Positions 35,570 to 55,911 of a stretch of DNA of 64,000 nucleotides are shown one piece after another (position 1 is the first letter of the stretch; each line of letters begins with the position of its first letter). The notes beneath the pieces are model-generated. The model made no database searches and was not told where the DNA came from. It saw nothing but the letters and a program-made list of their open reading frames with translations. A program made the translations under genes and the position numbers. Source of the stretch: Asterochloris sp. CNOR1 (lineage: Eukaryota; Chlorophyta; Trebouxiophyceae; Trebouxiales; Trebouxiaceae); NCBI GenBank assembly GCA_963969365.1, contig OZ017754.1, forward strand, positions 186,001 to 250,000, given 5' to 3'.

Positions 35570-38500
35570 TCATTCATCGTGGAAGATGGCCTGGACAAGG
35601 CCTGCGCCTGCCAGGGCGCTCTCGGTTTGGTCCCTCACGATCAGGCGTGCACCGGCCTTCAGCCACTCTGGGCGGTGCATGAAGCGGAACGTCACCAGGG
35701 CAATGCAGCCAGGTGACGCTCCCGGGGCTGCCTGGGGCTCCATGTGACCCTTGCAGCCCAGGTCAGGGCTGTGTGCTGCGCCGTCTTCCCAGGCACTGCC
35801 TGACCCACCACTTAAGTCGGAGCTCAGCCTGGCTCCCAGCCTGGGGCTGCTGCCTGACAGCTGGGCCTGCCGGGGGCTGGCCCCGCTGGCTGAGCTGCTG
35901 GCGGGGTCCAGCAGCGCTGATGCAGCGGCCATGGCAGAGGAGAGGTCGCAGCCGTCCACCATGGTGGTCTGCTGGCGGCTGCCCAGCTGGTGCAGGGAGC
36001 TGACCTCCTGCATGGCCACCACGGCCGCAGCCTGGCGCACGCTGCCGCAGTGGATCACGGGGGCATAGCTCACCCTGCAGGCAGCAGCACAGGTGCATGC
36101 TCAAGCCACATGCACAGGATCATGGGAGCACAGCTCAACCTGTGGGGCAGGGCGATGGTGTGGGCACAGGCTGCTTGCAGCAGACTGGTGTGGGCACAGG
36201 CTTTCATGGTACAGGCAACCCGCTCATGCCGCGGTGGACGTAGGGAGCACAGCGCAATCTGCGGGCCAAGGCAGCAGGCAGGGATATGCATGCATGCCAG
36301 GCCACATGCAGCACAGAGCAGCCTGCTGGCTGCAGGGCCCGCCAGCACAAGGTGACCCCTGGGGCAAAGCACTGATTGGGCTTCAGAACGGCTCCCTCTG
36401 CAAATCTGTGAGGTTAGCACATGGCAGCCACCACATCAGGTGGCTGGCCAGTCATGCACGGGATGCCACAAGCAGGCAGGCACAGGGCGCGCACGCTTGC
36501 TTGCGCCGCCGCTCATGAGAGCCCCCCTGGCAGCCATCGCTGGCGCAGCCCTCGCTCCTGCGGGTGTGCGGCGGCGACGCCCCTCTGTGACCCGTGCTCG
36601 CCCCTGTTGCAGCCGCTCGCCCTCCAACCGGCAGCGCAGGCATCGACACGCTGCGGTGAGCTGGGGGAAGTGCGCCTTCGCAGCTGGCGGCCCAGCCGTG
36701 CCTGGACCTGCTTGCAGGGTGCTCTTGCGTCTGCGCTGCGTCCTCGCCTCCACCAGTGCAGACATCGGCCATGCCGCCAAACCTGGTGTCAGAGTGCACT
36801 GCCCCTGGTCGCTGACCCTGCTGGTCGGGAGCTGCGCCCCCGCCTCTGCCAACGCTGCCGTCCCCCCAGCCGCCGAATCTGCTGCAAGGGTGGACTGGTG
36901 GGCGGGGGCTGGAGCCTGCGGCTGCCGGAGCTGCTGGCTCTGGGGGCCAGCGACCTGACAGGAGACCCCGTGGCGGCCAGTGGCCATTGAGCAGCACCAG
37001 GAGTGCGTCGAACTGCCACACCGTCCGGGGCTGAAACGATGTGTCAAGGAGCACAGCGCCCTGCAGAGCAGGATGGGGGTGTCTGGACAGGCACTGCAGA
37101 CGCAACACATTGCCAGGGACACCTTTCTGCAGCACCAGGGGGGCATGAAGGTGGCATCCGGGGCTGGACAGCTGTGTGTGGGCTGTGTGAACAGGCACTG
37201 CAGAGGAGACATCCTGATAGATGTATCATCCTGCGGGAGCTGCTTCAGCGTATGGTGAACCAGCAGAGGGCCCTGCAGAGGGGAAAGAAGTACGTGTCAG
37301 GTGGGGTTGCAGGAAGCTTGGGCCTTGCCTCAAGAGGCATGGCTCCGTGCAGAAGCTGCTCTTGATGCAAGCCACTTTGCGTGGGGCTGCAGCGCTGTGT
37401 TGAGGAGCATGCTGCCCTGCAGCAGATGGCAGGTGATGTGAGCAACAGGCGTTCTCCTTTTGCTGTCAAAGCTGAGGGTAGTGGAGTGCACAGGGGATTG
37501 CTGTGCACAGGCAAAGTGGCCCATAGCAGATTCTGCTGCTTGCTGTATGGGTACATGACATGACGGGAGGCCATTAGCATTTGCATATGGTCGAGGCAGC
37601 AAAGCTGCGCCTGAAGGCATGAGCACCAGCTTCAGGGGCGTCATGCGTCGACCGTGCTGACCTTGCGCCAGTTGGGGGGTGAGCATGCCACGGCGGCCTG
37701 CCCCTGCCGAGGCCTGTCCTCGAACGAGCTAGCCAGCGCAGCATCGGGCGAGCTGGGGGACGACAGCGCTGCCTTGCTGCTCGCCCTGGCCCCAGCGGCT
37801 GGCGCAGGGCACGCCACAGCGTCTGAGCCCCCTCTGAGGGCTGGTGACTGCGGCGCGGGGGCCTCGCCAGCAGTCTGAACAGGGCATGCCCCAGCGCCCC
37901 TCAGGGCCGGTGCCAGGGGCACAGCAGCCTCGCCAGCAGCTGCCCGAGAGCCAATGACAGACCCTGAGCCATCATCCAGCAGAGCTGTTGCTATGGGCAG
38001 CGGCGACTCATCATCCTTGTGCCCTACAGTCAAAGCAGAAGCCGCCACAGCACATTGAAGGGCTGCTGCCGCGGGCGCAGAGGCCTTGCAAGCAACTGGC
38101 GCCGAACCAGCCTCAGGCCCTGAGCCCACCACCAAAGCTGATGCCTGGGGCAGAGGGGCCCTACTGGCCTGGCTGGGGTGGTCCGACGAGATGAGCCCGA
38201 CCTGGAGGGCCCAGGCAGCATCTGAGGCACGCTCTGCTGAGAGCTGCGCTGCTGCGGCTGCTGCAGGCGACGCTCCTGCTGCTGCTGGCACTGGCCAGCC
38301 AGTCTGGCCAGGCGCTTTGTCCTCCCTGCCAGTGTCTGACGCACGCTCTGCTGAGAGCGATGGCGCTGCCCCTGCAGTTGCTGGGACTTTCCAACCTGTC
38401 TGGCCCGGTGCTGCCCTGGCAGCAGCGCAGCAGTGTATCCTGAAGTCCAGAACGGAGCGGTCCACAGCTGGGGCCCTGGATTCAGGCACCTGCTGAGGGG

Positions 38501-41500
38501 CAGCAGCTGCTGCGGGCGGCTCAGACCTGCTGGTCCCGTCAGCAGCCTCAACCTGCTCAGGTACTGCCGCTGCAGGGGCGTGCTGCGCGGCCTGAGCAGG
38601 CGCCTCAGCCACGTAGGCTCTGTTTGCTACGCCTGCCTCGGCAGGCACCGCTGCAGGGGCTTGCTGCGTGGCCTTAGCAGGCACCTCAGCCACGCACCCC
38701 TTCTGAGGGGCAGGTGCCACTGCCAGGGCTTGCTGAACAGCCTGAGCAGGCTGAGCAGGCGCATGAGCCATGAGCCCCTTGTACGCAACACCTGCCTGAG
38801 CAGGCGTCACCACTGCGGGAGCTGGTTGCACAGCCTGCGCCCCCGCCTGGAGCGTGCTGTGCGCAGCTGCTGCGCCCTGGCCTGCGCTGCCAGAATGCAG
38901 CACGTGCAGGGAGGCTGCTCGAGCCTCTGTAGCTGCCATGGCTGGGGAGTCCTTCGGGCAGAGAGCCAGCGTGGCGTGCTGCCCAGCCTTGACAACCCTC
39001 ACCGGCACCTGCAGTGTGCCGACAGTGAAGCCTGATGTGCTGCTGGCAGTTGAGCCAGAGTTGGAGGATAGCCCAGGGCTAGGCTGCAGGAATCCATCAA
39101 GAAGGACAAACAATGCCAGGGCAGGGGCTGCCTGTTGGTCAGTCCTGCAAACCCTTGCAGAGGGCTGCTTGAGCTGGCCCCCCACAGGAGGAGTGCAGTA
39201 AGGCACGGTCTTGGCTGCCTGCAAATGCTGCGCCGCACACAGATTGTAGTGTAGCACAAGAAGCGCAGACAGCTGCAGGCCTGAGAGCGCAACAGGTGAC
39301 GTCAATTGCAGCAGTGCTATGCTGCGCATGCCTAGAGCCTTTGTCTCCAAAAAGGTAGTGCAGCACGCTTGGAAACGCTCCTGCACCATTCAGCAACAAA
39401 GTCCAGGACGCCAGTCACTAGCATTCATGAGTGCACAATCCCAGCAGCTTCTTACCTGCAAACGCTGAATGCAGACCACCTCCATCAGCAGATCTGCCAC
39501 GATGACTGCTTCAAGTTGTCCAGGGATGTGCTGCATGCATGATACCACAGCCCCAAACAATGCATTGGGGATGATGATACATACTCATTCCCTTCTGTGG
39601 CCCTGGCAGGATCTCGCCTGTGCCCTGGATGCAGACGACCTCCACTGCAGCAGATCTCCCATTGCACAAATCAGGAACTGCAGCCGCACCATTACCACAC
39701 ACCATACGTCCACACACCATGAACTTGCTTGTGTTGAAGCACCCCCAGCACTATCTCACCTGAGAACGCTGGATGCAGGTGACCTCCACTGCAGTAAAGC
39801 TTCCACCCGCATCTGGGCCCAGCAGCAGCTCTTGACCGAGGGCCACGCTGCCAGACACCACTGTGCCGGACAGCACGGGCCCAACCCCCCGAACCTCAAA
39901 GGTGTGGTCCACTTGGAAGTGGGTGGGAGGGCTGGCACTGCCTGAGGTGGGGCCATGTCTGTGGCCAGCTGCACTGCCAGCCATGTGGCCATCGGCAGGT
40001 GCAGCCGCACCGCTCGAGCTGTGCCTGGAGGGGGGCAGGCTTGCTGAGGCAGCAATGCCTGCTGCGTTGCTGTTGGGAGGAGTGGGCACGCTGCCTGAGC
40101 TGTGGCCGGCGGTGGCCGCCTGTGCTGGAGCAGCAGCAGCTACATCTCCACGGCTATTTGCCTGTGCATGTGAGTGCCCATTTGCTGAGCCACCAGTGGG
40201 TGAGTGGAGGTCAAACCCTTCAATATCATCAGAAAGTGTGGGATGTGGCTCTGCGGCCCTGCTGGTGCGTTCATAGCCGTCCACACCCAGACCGCTGGCT
40301 GCCGCCTGCGCCAGCAGACCGGCTGCCTGTTGGCCCCCTGGCGCTCTGCTACCAGCAGCGGCAAGCTGCTGCGCCAGCTCGCCACGTCCCTGCAGTTTGC
40401 AGCGGTGTCCTTTGATGAGCAGAGCATTGTTGCATAGAGGATGGTGCCCAGGTCATGTTGCACACTAACAGCCCAAGCAGGGAGAGCTGCGACGCAACCC
40501 TTTCTAGAGGTACCCTCACATTTTTGAGCTTCGTTTCACCAACCGGCGCCTACAATGTCTGGCAGGACCAGCATAAGAACACGCTCCTGTCAATCAGCTG
40601 TCTGGCGATGCCCTCTTGCCGACGAGAGATACCTGTGTATCACTGCCGCTGGGCCAGCTCTGGGACACCAGATGTGAAGCAGAGGGGCAGGTCAGAATAG
40701 AGGAGCAGCCCCTGAGACACACTGCTGGTGCTGTTGCCAGAGGGAGGTGCCTGATCTTGCTCACCTGCTGGAGGGTCCAGCGACAGGCCAGCACAGGGAG
40801 AAGGACCCTGTCGTCAGGCATGAATGCCTCAACTCGCTCACCTGCTGGTGCTGCATGCCTGGGGCCACCCGCTGTTGAGCCGGCCCTGGGACTGGGCTGC
40901 TGGCGCCCTGCAGCCTGTTTAGGAAGGCATGCAGGGCCGCCAGGCCCCTGCCTGTCACGCTGGAGACGGGGAACAGGGGGACCACAGGCTGGGGCAGCCT
41001 GTGGCAGCGCTGCACTCCCCCTCCTGCAGCATCCCTGACTTGGTTGATCTGGGCTGCCAATGCACAGGCCTGCAGTGCAATGGGTTGAAGTTTTACACAT
41101 ATGTACAGGTGTGTGAGGCACAGCGTGATACCAGAGGCCACTTCTGCAGCCTCTGAAAGAGATAGCGTGCAGCTCAGGAACAGCAACTGGGGCACCAGAT
41201 TTGCACAGCAAGTCTGAGGGCTGCTGGTGCAATGCCTCACAGCTGCTCTATCTCAGTGCAATATCTCAGATGTAATGTGCATTGCAGCTCTGGACAGCTC
41301 TCACTGCAGATCTGCCCATGCAGCGCTGCTGCACACTTGTCACCCCCCAGCTTGCTGCGAAGTTCTCACCTGAGCCACTGAAGACACCAGTGGGGCCACG
41401 GCATCCCCCTGAGCGTCGTGAGCTCCGCTGGCCACCACCAGCACGTCCCTGCAGTGGAGCAGGGCAGGGTGTCCACTCACTTGCTGAGGTGTTATTGTGG

Positions 41501-44500
41501 GCCGCAGGTCAGTCCATGGATTGTTCCCATGAACCACACGCAAGCTCTTCCTGTGAGCTCCAGAATCAGGGGCAGCAGACTTGACAGCATCACAGCTTAC
41601 TCAATGACAGAGACACTCCAGCAGCAGGTGAGTCAAGCTGATCATTTCCAGATGCAGTTTGTAAGTGACGTCCAGACCAGTGCAGCAAGGTTTGACAGCA
41701 TCACAGCTTGCCCCATGGCAGGATGGGGCACCGACCAGGCAAGGGCAGCAGGTTCAGCACAAGACAGAAAGCGCAGGCTACCAGCTACAGCATGGGCTGC
41801 CATGCAGACAGCGGTGCATACCCAGCAATGCAGCAGCACCCCCCAGAGCGCAGCTCACCTGATGTCCTGCATGGCTGCAGCCATGGCTGCTGACGGTGCC
41901 ACATCAGCTTTGGTCAACACCACAGCCACGGGCACCTCCAGGGCCAGAGCCACAGCCAGGTGCTCGCGAGTGACCTTGGACAGCCCCGTCATGGGGCACA
42001 CGCACAGCAGCACATGGTCCGGCAGCTGCAGGGCAGAAGAGGAAGGCTCCAGTCAGAGGTACTGCTGGTGTCTCAGGGTGCAGGCAGCTGCAACACAAAG
42101 TCTGCCAGCTGCAGGACAAGCCCAGGTGCTCACATGTGGCCTTGGACTGGCTTGTAAGGGGCCAAAGCACTCAGTCTGGCAGCAGGCATGCAGTTCATGC
42201 AGTTCACGCACCCCTGGCAGGGTTGCTGTTGAGGCTGGCACAAGTGCGACACATAACAAATGCATGCCAGGCTGTGGCTAGACAGCTGCAGGGCACAGTG
42301 AATACCGTGCCTCCAAGGGTGTGCTGAAACCTGCACGATGTGCTGAACCAGTCATTGGAGCGTATCTGGGGCGGTGGGCAAAGCCAATGCTTGCACTCTG
42401 GCGACAGCCCCTGGCTGTCTGCTTGCCACCTCACCATGCAGGTCATGCCGTACAGCGCGGTCTTCATGTAGCGCTCGTGCCCTCCCAGGTCAATGAAGCG
42501 CAGTATCTTGGCAGCGCGGGCGCTGATTTCGGCAGGTGTCAGTTGGGACACGCCTGCGTAGTTCAGCACCTTGCCTGCAGGCACCAGCATGGGTCTGACT
42601 GCCGGCTCAAGATGAGGGGCTGGACGATATCTTCCAGCCTTGAGGGGTCAGCTGGGATACACTCGTGCGGGCACCTTGCCTGAAGCAGCAGCAGTTGACC
42701 CTCTGCCAGCCACAAAAGACGAGATTTGGTTGGGCCCAGCTGATGGGAGACAAGGGGGCGGACAGGACACCTGCTGCAGGCGTATCTTGCACGAGCCAGC
42801 TGGAGGTATGCAGGGCGGGCACTGCTTTGCTTAGTCCTCACTCACACAGCCCAGCGCCCAGCAGGAGTCACACTCACCCTCACGGTCATACCCCAGCATC
42901 TGCTGGCTGATGGAGCTGGTGCGCCCCGTCTCGATCTCATGCTTGTGCCTGAAGACGCTCATGCGGGCTGATCCCAGGCAGTTGTCCAGCAGGGGGCGGC
43001 CCTCACTGCCATGAGTCAGCACGGCCACCAGCGTGCTCTTACCAGCATCCACACTACCAGCCACTGCAGCCAGGAAAGGAGGGAGGCTTAGCGGCTGTGG
43101 CTCTTTGTGCATGTCAACAGAGTGAATGCAGACTTCTCTCCTGGAAGCAGAATAGCCACTGCAGGTGGGGCAGGGGCATGATGCTATATGGTGGTGCTGG
43201 CAAGGAGCAGCTTGGCTACCATCCACTGTCAGGCGAAACACCCCTCATGACCTGCAACCCCACTTTCTCACTGACAGTGCAGGTCTGGGTACTCCCACAT
43301 CCTCCTGGCACAGTGTACTAACCGCCTGTTGCAGGCTGACTGCCTCCCAACGGCACCCAGCACCTACCACGTGGTGTAGGACAGCACCTCCCCTCACCTA
43401 CAGTGTGCAGCTCTGCATACGTCCCGTGCTCCTGGCACAGGCGCACTTCTGAGGGTTGTCAATTTCGGGTCCACTGCCTGGCCCACAGCACCCAACAGCG
43501 CCTTCCCTTGACTGCAATAATTGCAACGCAAAGCCATGTACACCCCACCTACCTGCTGGTACAGGCATGCCATCAACACCATCGTCTCCCCAGACAATTT
43601 GCCCAGTGGCAGCCACAGCAGACCAGCGGCCTCTTCTCACCTGCGATGCGCAGGTCTGTGTACCCCACGTCCTCCTGGCACAGGCGCACCACGGACACGA
43701 CTGCGCACTTGCGGGCCCGCGTCCCTGGTAGCAATGCCTGCAGGGCTGCCCCTGCCGCGACCTCTTCAGCCATGGCAGCCAGGCTGGCCAGGGTGACTGC
43801 AGCAGAGACCACCAAATACCATCATACCAAATACTATTAGACCCTTGCGGAGCTGCAGGGAGGCATGCTGGTTGAGCTGCATTGATTGCCTGAAGGCTGG
43901 CTGCCTGCAGGCTTTGCCATGCGCTTGAAAAGTGGAAGAGAGGCAGTGCGATGTGGGCGCAATGCTGGGTGCAACTGGAGAGGCCAGCTCAGGCTCTCCG
44001 CACGCCGCTGCAGCCCGGCAGGAGCTGTGCTGGCGAACTTGCAGGGCAACTGAGTACACTAAGTGAGACCAACCTGCAAGGTCCTGGTCATTCAATCCTC
44101 GAGGGTAGCCGTCGTCCTCCACACCCAGGTAGTACATGCACTCGCCATTGCCCTCTGACAGGCGATACTGCAGCTGGGTGACCTGCAGGCAGGTCCGGCG
44201 TCGACCTTGCTACGATAATCTGCAGAGCAGATCTGAGGCAGCGAGACAACGCCAGAGCAGAACAGGCCCAGCAGGACCCGGTGTGCCTTTGGAGTGCATC
44301 CTGTGTCGCTGGCAGTTGGGTCTGAACCTGCGCCGTGCAATGTCAGCTGACAGGTCCTTTTGGGAAAAGAGCAAGCCAACAGAGTCTGCGCTGCCCGACC
44401 GCATTGCTCCTTCTGAGGAGGCCCTTCACGTACTATGCAAGCACTGTTTGTTGACCTGCATGCCGTGCCAGCTGCCAGAAGCCCCTCTGTCAGGCGCCTT

Positions 44501-45917
44501 CGTGACAGCAACAGGCCAGACGCAGTAACCGGAGGCGCACAGAGACACTATTAGCTAGGAGCGCACTGGCCAGGTTCCCCTGACAACATGCCTCTGGCTG
44601 GCTTTGCGCCGGGGACCTGCCAGCTCACCAGCTGCTGGAAGCGCACTGGGCTGCTGTCAGGCTCCTTGAGGCGCAGCTTGTACTCGACGCTGCCCTCGTC
44701 GTTCTCTGGAGGGAGCGCCTTGACACCTGCAGTGGCGCCAAGGCTTTCCCTGAGAGCCTAGGGTGCGTGGGCACGCCCAAAAGATTGGGCCAGCCTGCCG
44801 GTCAGCGCTCCTTGGACAAACTTTTTGCGGCCCATATCTTTGCCTTGTGGGCCCTGAATAGGGGCAGCCCACCTATCTGTGCAGGACTGGGCCTCAGGGC
44901 CAAATGATCGCACATGGTGTGGGGGAGCTGGTTGCTTTGAAGGGCGCTGCAGGCCGGACTCCCCGGGGATGCATGTCTGCACAGGGAAGCGGGCTGCCAG
45001 GCTGCCACTCCAGCAGGGCATGCATGCTCGCAGAGATTGGCATCCTGGGGGTCTGCAGGGATGCAGTCCCTGTCTGTGCAACAGTAGAGATGAGGGGATG
45101 CCAGCCTGTGCGCACAGCTCGCCAAAGCGTTGGTCATCACCAGGCAGGGGCACAGGCATCGTCACAGCCGGCAACCTAGATGCAATCACAGCATTAGCAG
45201 CAGAGCTTTTGCATGCAGACTGGCGCATCAGGTGCTGCAGCGCTGTGCAGGTGGGCATGTCTTGCCAGAGGCGCAGAGCTTGCACTGTTTCTAGCCCCCT
45301 AGGTACCGCAAAGCTTGACAGGACACCCATTGGGAGGGTGCTGACCTGCTGCCACGTCATCGGCACTGAAAGGCCTGCTCTTGGGAATATCGCTCGCGTC
45401 CCGCAGCGCCTTTGCCTTGGCAGACAGGGGCTGTGGCACGCCACGCTGCTGCTGAACCAGAGCCCGCTTGCGCTTGGCTCCCTTAGTGCTGTGGGACCTG
45501 CAGGGCAGTTATGCAGGCTTGGAGATGGCAGGCAGGCCAAGCTTGCTGGACTGGCAGAGCCTTGGCTGGTTTGTGGAGCCAGCTTGGGGACTGCCAGCTG
45601 CCTGGCTGACAATCATCACTTGATCGCACGCAGCTTCCCTCATTTGCAGCTGTTGCAGCCTGTGCAGGGAGTATGCTGCCAGACAGCAGTGCACAGTTGG
45701 GCAGGTGCAATTGGCAGATCAGCTGATGAGGTAGAAGTTGAGTTCTGCAGCGAGTAAACTCTATTGCTGCATGCAGAAACACCTGGCCCAGCATGCACCT
45801 GACGGGCTGGATCCTGGTAGCCGCTGCATTCTCTGGGCTGAGTTGCACCACATAGCATGGAGTGCCCCGAGACGCTCCCAGGCTCAAATCATCGAGCTCC
45901 AACTCCAAGACGTCCAT
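35570..45917 (-). CDS. GTPBP1: GTPBP1-type translational GTPase with a large low-complexity insertion
   Basis: GTPBP1/2 are EF1A-related cytoplasmic GTPases linked to ribosome rescue and mRNA turnover. Exons in family order: start near 45917 ([14 protein letters not shown]), 45497-45346, 44726-44629 ([14 protein letters not shown]), 44182-44074 ([18 protein letters not shown]), 43796-43641, 43063-42878 (G1 GSVDAGKST, then [14 protein letters not shown]), 42574-42435 (G3 [15 protein letters not shown]), 42025-41859 (G4 LTKAD), 41448-41370, 41009-40842 ([10 protein letters not shown]), 40389-39760 ([17 protein letters not shown]), 39008-37662, 37060 onward ([12 protein letters not shown]) and 36074-35570 ([14 protein letters not shown], end GARLIVRD). 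The 39008-37662 exon is 449 codons, mostly Ala/Pro/Gln/Ser-rich after [14 protein letters not shown], far longer than in animal homologs of about 670 residues. The exon 1 to 2 junction and the 3' end of the 37060 exon are not fixed. Confidence 0.88.
37043..37425 (-). repeat. Three copies of a GTPBP1 exon start
   Basis: The segment around the 37060 acceptor is repeated near 37255-37280 and 37397-37425. On the plus strand each copy carries AG(G/C)(G/A)-rich sequence ending CCTGCAG. The copy at 37415 would encode [15 protein letters not shown], clearly related to [15 protein letters not shown] of the used exon. The middle copy ([14 protein letters not shown]) is more diverged. Each keeps a CTGCAG acceptor, so alternative use is conceivable. 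Confidence 0.7.
39455..39830 (-). repeat. Three copies of a GTPBP1 exon end
   Basis: The 3' end of the exon 40389-39760 ([10 protein letters not shown] then a donor) recurs at about 39605-39660 (VEVVCIQG) and 39455-39505 ([10 protein letters not shown] then GTAAG). The third copy has a good donor and matches the family better at its last residues, so the real splice could use either. Spacing is about 150 bases. Confidence 0.7.
43280..43695 (-). repeat. Three copies of a GTPBP1 N-terminal exon end
   Basis: The end of the exon 43796-43641 ([15 protein letters not shown]) is repeated near 43405-43445 ([15 protein letters not shown], with a GTGAG donor) and 43275-43315 (LCQEDVGVP...). All carry CCTCCTGGCACAG or CTCCTGGCACAG on the plus strand. 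The spacing of 130-250 bases suggests tandem duplication of the exon end plus intron. Confidence 0.7.
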
Positions 45918-46168
45918 GGCATCACGGTGCAGAGCACCATGGTCACCTCATACATGCCCCATTCTTCCCACTGCCTGTGTCCTTTGCAGCAAGAAGGGAA
46001 GTGCCACAGCCTATCAGACAGTCTTACACTTATGTGTTGAATTCAGACAGCATTCAGAAGATACGACAGGGGAGGCAGTGACAGCAATGATCTGTGATGG
46101 TCAGCTTATTCTTAGAGGTGAGGTGTTGTTAAATAAATGTAAGCCTGCTGCAAGGCAGGCTGGCGGCT

Positions 46169-54666
<8,498 letters not shown>

Positions 54667-54710
54667 GCTGGCCAGCTCAGTGACTGCTTGAGCACTTGGC
54701 AGACAGGCAG

Positions 54711-54734
54711 GGGGGGGGGGGGGGGGGGGGGGGG
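54711..54734. repeat. Homopolymer of 24 G (24 C on the minus strand)
   Basis: An uninterrupted run of 24 G on the plus strand sits about 45 bases upstream of the PRP4 start codon, so probably in its 5' leader or promoter as poly-C. Its length is likely polymorphic or assembly-sensitive. Confidence 0.9.
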
Positions 54735-55048
54735 TGCAGGCTGGCAGCGACTGGCAGCCACACAGACTTGCCCTGGTCCTCTCTGGAGATCACGCAAGTC
54801 GCGGACTGGCAGGCTCCCCTGTGAGTTCCTTACTGCTTGTAGGCAATCTCACAACAAGCACGACTTCTGCACGACTGCTAGAATGCAAGCTGCTCAGAAT
54901 CCTACGAGACTCGGCGGAGAACGATCATGTGTAGTGAGACAGGCAATGGCCTCGAAGCTTGTAACAGTGCAAACGCAGCACCTCTCTATCTTGCAGGGTC
55001 CCAGAGCTGTAGGGCAAACAGCTTCAGTGCACTCGTTGTACTTGAAGC
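54735..55048. other. Short interval without a supported gene
   Basis: Between the PRP4 start and the stop of the next minus-strand gene. It contains shadow frames only and probably the PRP4 promoter and a 3' UTR. Confidence 0.4.
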
Positions 55049-55609
55049 TCATGGGTTACTGGCCAATGCTCTCCAATTGCCGCAGAGCCTTTGCAAGACC
55101 CTGCGGAGTGTCAGATCATCCACCCTCCTCACAATAAAGCCTGAGACTGCCACTTGTGTGTCTGACCAAAGGCACTCAAGCGTTCTGACTCCCCTGGCCA
55201 GGTGGGTGGAGATGCCACAGCATTGGCGGTCGGGCGCATCTTCTGTTTTAAATCCCTGTGGGGGCAAGCCAAACAAGATGCTGTGGCACACTGCTGTGGC
55301 ACACTGTGCCAGAAAACTGTGCAGCTGGAAGGCATTAAGTCAGCCTGGGAGCGCCCTACCAGTTGCGTGGACAGGTGGCTCTGGCAGCTCTTGATCGTTG
55401 CTGGGATCCATGCATGTTGGCAGCCATTTGCAGGGTTTCATGCCTGCCAGCTCACTCAGGCAGAATGGTGCTGTGGCTGTCATTGACGACCCTGAGTTTT
55501 GACTGCAGCGAAACATCCTGATCTACAAGAGCACAGTAGACTGGTTTCAAGTAGGGGGCACCACGGGCGCATGTGGGTTGATTGAGGTGAGACACAGTAT
55601 TGGCAAACG
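55049..55609 (-). CDS. 3' part of an unidentified gene
   Basis: Two exons join in phase. Exon 55609-55456 begins after CACTAGCAG and encodes FANTVSHLNQPTCARGAPYL and then VDQDVSLQSKLRVVNDSHST, ending at GA before GTGAGC. The last exon, 55193-55049, encodes RTLECLWSDTQVAVSGFIVR then LRRVLQRLCGNWRALASNP and TGA. Upstream exons are probably within 55650-55880 but were not resolved. The family is not recognised. A tRNA gene on the same strand lies about 300 bases upstream. Confidence 0.45.
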
Positions 55610-55903
55610 CTGCTAGTGAGGATGCCAGGTGACAATGTGCTCTTGAGCAGTCCGCCATCTGACGTGGGCGGCCCCTGCTGGCAACTGCCAGTTTGGTCTG
55701 GATCAGCAAGCCTTGGGACCTGTTGAGTCTGAGAAAATTTGCAAGGCCCCGCCGCATTCAACATCAGGTATCTCACTTCAGGCTGCCCAACAGGAGGTTT
55801 ACTAGATTTGTGGCAGGTCCTGGCACCATGAGTCAGTCCCACCATGGCAACAGTGTCAGTGTGCTCGGTGGGACTGCATGGCCAAATCCCCCGACTCCGC
55901 AAC

Positions 55904-55910
55904 AAAAAAA
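55904..55910 (-). terminator. RNA polymerase III terminator of the tRNA gene
   Basis: A run of seven T on the minus strand begins one base after the discriminator base of the tRNA gene, the expected Pol III stop signal. Confidence 0.85.
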
Positions 55911-55911
55911 C

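Noticed and set aside
37641-39389. The 582-codon frame as an independent low-complexity gene
   Set aside because: Its middle part begins, after a good acceptor, with a segment that continues the GTPBP1 domain, and a donor near 37661 leads to the next conserved exon.
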